From the NCBI GenBank assembly GCA_964304625.1, contig OZ199838.1, positions 7,564,001-7,628,000 on the forward strand: a DNA stretch of 64,000 nucleotides, read 5' to 3'. Both the position numbers and the translations under genes were made by a program. Numbering within the stretch: position 1 is the first letter of the stretch; every line of letters begins with the position of its first letter. The stretch is from Kudoa neothunni. Lineage: Eukaryota > Cnidaria. Of the stretch, positions 60,745 through 64,000 are shown one piece after another. The notes below the pieces were generated by a model. The model did no database searches. It was not told where the DNA came from and saw nothing but the letters and a program-made list of their open reading frames with translations.

Positions 60745-62917
60745 ATGGATGACCCATCAAATCCTTTTGCTGTATGGAAATTTATGGCGTTCAAGTTTTA
60801 TGTGAATACAATTACAGGATCCAACCATTGTTCGTGTGAAGGCGCAACAAACAACCCAACCCAACTATGCATTTAGCTACAACGATACGGGAATACCAAC
60901 CACTAATGTCCATGGTGTTAGAAAGGTATAAAACCAATAAATTATAGTTATTGCGTTGATTTCTTACTTCTTTCTAAATAACTCCTCTTCATAAACGCTC
61001 TTTTTTAATCCTCTATTGCATTTTTGATTTGTTGGATAACTTTGTGCAAAAAGGAACAGTACAATCAACCTCCACCACCTCAACACACCCAAACAACTCA
61101 ATCTGGTGCAACAGAGCACACTTATAATGATAATGGTTAGGGTAGTTAAATTGGCAATTTATTGATGAGGTTATAGGTCCACCAAGATCAAATTTTCCAC
61201 CCATACCTTCATCATGGACTTGGTGCCCTGTGAAACCTTGTTTCTATTTCAATATAGCTGAAGAGATTCCTCCGAATCACCAACGTCTGATAAAATATCA
61301 ATATTACTTTGTATTAGGTAGGTATTTATTGATATTTTTCTGCCATATTTGATTTTATTCTCAGGTTATGTGGTTCTTACGTTCTTTAACTTTATTGGCG
61401 CTATTGTCTATCTAATTATTGGCTATCAAAGCAAAGTGATGCAATTCTTGATGGCTCTACTTGTTGCTCCACTCTTTGCCATTCTGATATTTTTCTTTCA
61501 ATATTACGTTGTTTATCATGCTTGCAAGTAGGGTGGTATTTTTATAACACATTTCATTGCACAATTAGACTGGAAAGTGCGAATTATTACTTTTGGTACT
61601 TGATCAGCACAATAGCAGTCGTGATTATTCTTATTGTGGATATTGTTGGTCCAACCGGCTCTGGGTGGTGGTATTTTTGATAGTTTCCGATTTATTCAAT
61701 CTCGTGTCAGAATATTCAATCATAACTATCAACATCTAAATTTTTATATGAAAATGATTCCTAAATTTAATAAATTAAAGGCTAATTAAATCGAATAATT
61801 TCGGCAAATTAGGTAAGTCAAAATATATTCTTCTTTCCCCATATTAGGATGGTCACTGTATCCTAATTAAGTTGTTGAGATGCATCATTAGTTCTGATCA
61901 TTAGATATGTTCTGAGTTGTTCATCAAACTGTGACTATAGTTTGATATGTGAAACTGCCTGTAACAATGGCGGTTAGGTTTACTGCACGTATTCATTAAC
62001 CATGAGATGTAAAATCAGTACAAATTGATATGTGTTTGTAAAAAGTACCTGTGTACCATTTGCATCGATAAATGCGAAAAATTGGACTCTCGGGTCCGAC
62101 GACTCCAATACATAAATGATGCTATGAATACACTGTTTAATCTAATTATATTTAATCTATTTAGACTTAAGGTTGCGTTCCTTATATATATATATATGTA
62201 TTCACCCCAGACAAATCTAATTTATTTAGGATATTTACATTTATGAGTGATCTATTTTTGGATGTGTCCCAATTAAAATGCATTCGTAATTATTATATAT
62301 TAAACTGCACTTATTACGTATTAATTGTTCTTCAATTTTCAATTGGGGAATTTATTTATAAGTTGATTAATAAAGTTCAAATAAATTATAAGATTTTCTA
62401 ACTGTGGTGATTTCAAAATTTCAGTCGGTAACTTAAAATTATAACCTTGATTAACAATAAACTTTAAAAATCATATCTTACTCCTAAGTAGATTTTTTCT
62501 GGCAGAATTTTATAATTTAGGATTGTTTGTGTACTGTCTCAATGTTATTTGAATTTTTTGTTGTGTTTACATCTGACATGATTGATTTAATCTATATTTG
62601 GCTATACATAAAGAAAAGATTGATTTTATTTTTATAGTGGTTTAATTATCGTCTCACACGCATTTGATAGTGAGAAGAAATCGTATGCTTTTGGAGTTTA
62701 CTGTTTGATTATCAGTTTTGGACTCTTGGCCGTTCTAGGGAAATTTTTACATACTGCTTATCGTGTATGCATGATACTCTATAGCTTGTGATAATTTGAA
62801 TCACTTTAGTGCCGGCTGCTTTACATGATTGCCAAACACAGACAGCTTTCGAATGAGATTAATTCACGTCAAGGTCGTGGCTTAAATATCTCCGCCCCTA
62901 TGCCTTTACCGTCGTAA
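60745..62917 (+). CDS. SCAMP: secretory carrier-associated membrane protein
   Basis: Eight plus-strand exons in consistent phase: 60745-60771, 60818-60925, 61054-61135, 61177-61317, 61365-61527, 61569-61670, 62638-62764 and 62810-62917, giving 285 aa (human SCAMP1 338, SCAMP5 235). The N-terminus is MDDPSNPFADP, with one NPF motif that in the family binds EH-domain proteins. A Pro/Gln-rich linker leads to WCPVKPCFYF, the conserved segment before the membrane core. Four hydrophobic segments follow (about residues 120-145, 148-170, 182-203 and 222-245). The family's E-peptide position reads QYYVVYHACK. The short cytoplasmic tail ends PMPLPS. SCAMPs act in post-Golgi and endocytic recycling membranes. 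Introns are 41-128 nt except one of 967 nt that is AT-rich and carries an (AT)n run near 62184-62196. Confidence 0.93.
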
Positions 62918-63036
62918 TTCACTACTCAAATTTCTAATTCGTTACGTTCATACTATCTAATACTTAAATATTGATTACTTGTTTACTCATTGAAATATCG
63001 CCTCTAAAAAATTTTTTGACTCAACACTGCGTAGAG
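62918..63036. other. SCAMP 3' flank
   Basis: Short AT-rich interval between the SCAMP stop codon and the hAT element; no further feature. Confidence 0.4.
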
Positions 63037-64000
63037 CAGTGGTTCTTAACCTTTTGGGAGTCGCCGAACCATTGCTACCCTATAGCACGCCTCGTCGAAC
63101 CCCCAAGCGTAAAATTTTTTAAAATTTAAGTAAAATGAATTATAATTTAATCAGTATTTGGCACATCATAAAAATTGCAAAATGTAAAAATTAAATTAAT
63201 ATAAAGCTAATTAGTGCGATTTTTGTTCTTGTTTTTTTGCAACCAATTCCGTAATACGAAGCGAAATGTTGGAGAGAGCAATTCGCATATCGCTTTCACA
63301 GAAAAGCTTATTTCTTAGCTTACTTTTTATGGTGACCAATCTTGAAAATGATTGTTCGCAAAGGTAAGTTGTTACGAAAGGAATAAAAACTTTCAAAGCC
63401 TTCTTCGAAATTGTAGAATATTTCTCAATTTGATTTATCCAAAAGATTGATGGTGAAACTTGTTCGAAAAGTTGTTTTTGAATTTTGTTGTGTTTAAGTT
63501 CGATTAGCTCATCAAGGTATTTATTATTGGCATCCTCAGCTGAATTATCGAAGCTAAATGGCCGCCTCACCCAATCGGGGAATGAATGTTTAGAAGGGAA
63601 ATAGCCATCGAGTGAGTTAGAAAGTTCTTTTAAATGTGCAGCAATTATTGCCTTTAATTCAAAAGGTAAAATGATCAATTCGTTGATATCACCGCCACTA
63701 ATATTACAAATATCGTCTAAAAGTGGAAAGTTTGCATAATTGTCGACCATTATTCTTCGTTTGTATAAAGATAATTATATTTGAAATGCACTAAGATACT
63801 CCTCTGCCTCAATGATGTTGATTATACTTCCATGCATCTGCTGATTCAAACAATTTATGGAACCAAAAATATCAGCCATGTATGCCAAAAGAAGAGTAAA
63901 TTCTAAATTATTGAAACATTGAGCATGGCATTGGTTACACTCCAGCAAAAATACACCTATTTCCTTTCGCAATGTAAACACGCGGTTTAATACTTTTTCT
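63037..64000 (-). mobile_element. hAT transposon, cut by the window edge
   Basis: Starts CAGTGGTTCTTAACCTTTTGGG, a standard hAT terminal repeat, and contains the C-terminal half of a minus-strand transposase. The other end is outside the window. Confidence 0.8.
63211..64000 (-). pseudogene. hAT transposase (ZBED5/SCAND3-like), C-terminal half
   Basis: Minus strand, partial at the window edge. The frame shows LAYMADIFGSINCLNQQMHG, then a single in-frame TAA before LSLYKRRI. The same frame continues with ANFPLLDDI, VTTYLCEQSFSRLVTIKSK and ISLRITELVAKKQEQKSH, the C-terminal dimerisation region, to the stop at 63211. Only one disabling change is visible in the part within the window, so this is the best kept of the three hAT coding regions here. 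Confidence 0.85.

Noticed and set aside
1-64000. CRISPR arrays, bacterial-type operons, LTR or Polinton elements
   Set aside because: None of their hallmarks were seen. The genes have GT-AG introns and every recognised mobile element is a DNA transposon, Helitron or SINE.

Overview
This is a eukaryotic, almost certainly animal, chromosome segment. It is very AT-rich. Its host genes are split by GT-AG introns that are mostly only about 40-75 nt long, and it is packed with decayed DNA transposons. I see no operons of bacterial type, no CRISPR and no rRNA or functional tRNA gene, and I recognise no retrovirus, LTR element or Polinton. Compact genes, ultra-short introns and many piggyBac/hAT elements would suit a reduced parasitic animal (for example a myxozoan cnidarian or an orthonectid-type mesozoan). 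That placement is inference only.

Host genes recognised by translation and exon-phase bookkeeping: an RBPMS/couch-potato-like RRM protein (5446-6878, minus); condensin subunit NCAPH/barren (16964-19572, minus); adenylosuccinate synthetase ADSS in 14 exons (19804-23051, minus); the NatC auxiliary subunit NAA35/Mak10 in 16 exons (42399-46528, minus); the TFIIA large subunit GTF2A1 in 7 exons (48810-50393, minus); an unidentified coiled-coil protein (59362-60063, minus); and the secretory carrier membrane protein SCAMP in 8 exons (60745-62917, plus). These serve unrelated housekeeping roles: chromosome condensation, AMP synthesis, N-terminal acetylation, RNA polymerase II initiation and membrane traffic. 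NCAPH lies only 231 bp downstream of ADSS; the coiled-coil gene and SCAMP are divergent.

Mobile layer. 1.1-4.5 kb: a piggyBac relic carrying a Helitron. 8.8-14.7 kb: a 473-bp SINE with two tRNA-like modules, split by a hAT element that is itself split by a piggyBac. 15.7-16.7 kb: a small piggyBac-type non-autonomous element. 20.5-20.7 kb: transposon ends inside the one long ADSS intron. 24.4-32.5 kb: a hAT element with an internal inverted repeat, then a MULE (FLYWCH-type) and a Tigger/pogo relic. 32.8-35.2 kb: two Helitrons in opposite orientation. 38.2-39.9 kb: a deleted piggyBac. 40.5-40.9 kb: a second intact copy of the 473-bp SINE. 44.4-44.9 kb: a hAT MITE in a NAA35 intron. 46.8-48.4 and 56.1-58.2 kb: two piggyBac copies sharing about 1.25 kb without visible difference. 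51.8-52.7 kb: hAT MITEs. 53.7-56.05 kb: a different piggyBac with subterminal palindromes. 63.0 kb to the end: a hAT running off the window.

The most notable points are the bi-tRNA SINE with exact target duplications, the three-level nest built on it, the Helitron family with textbook ends, a 28-nt intron in NAA35 supported by conserved coding sequence on both sides, and the sharply bounded identity tract between two piggyBac copies.
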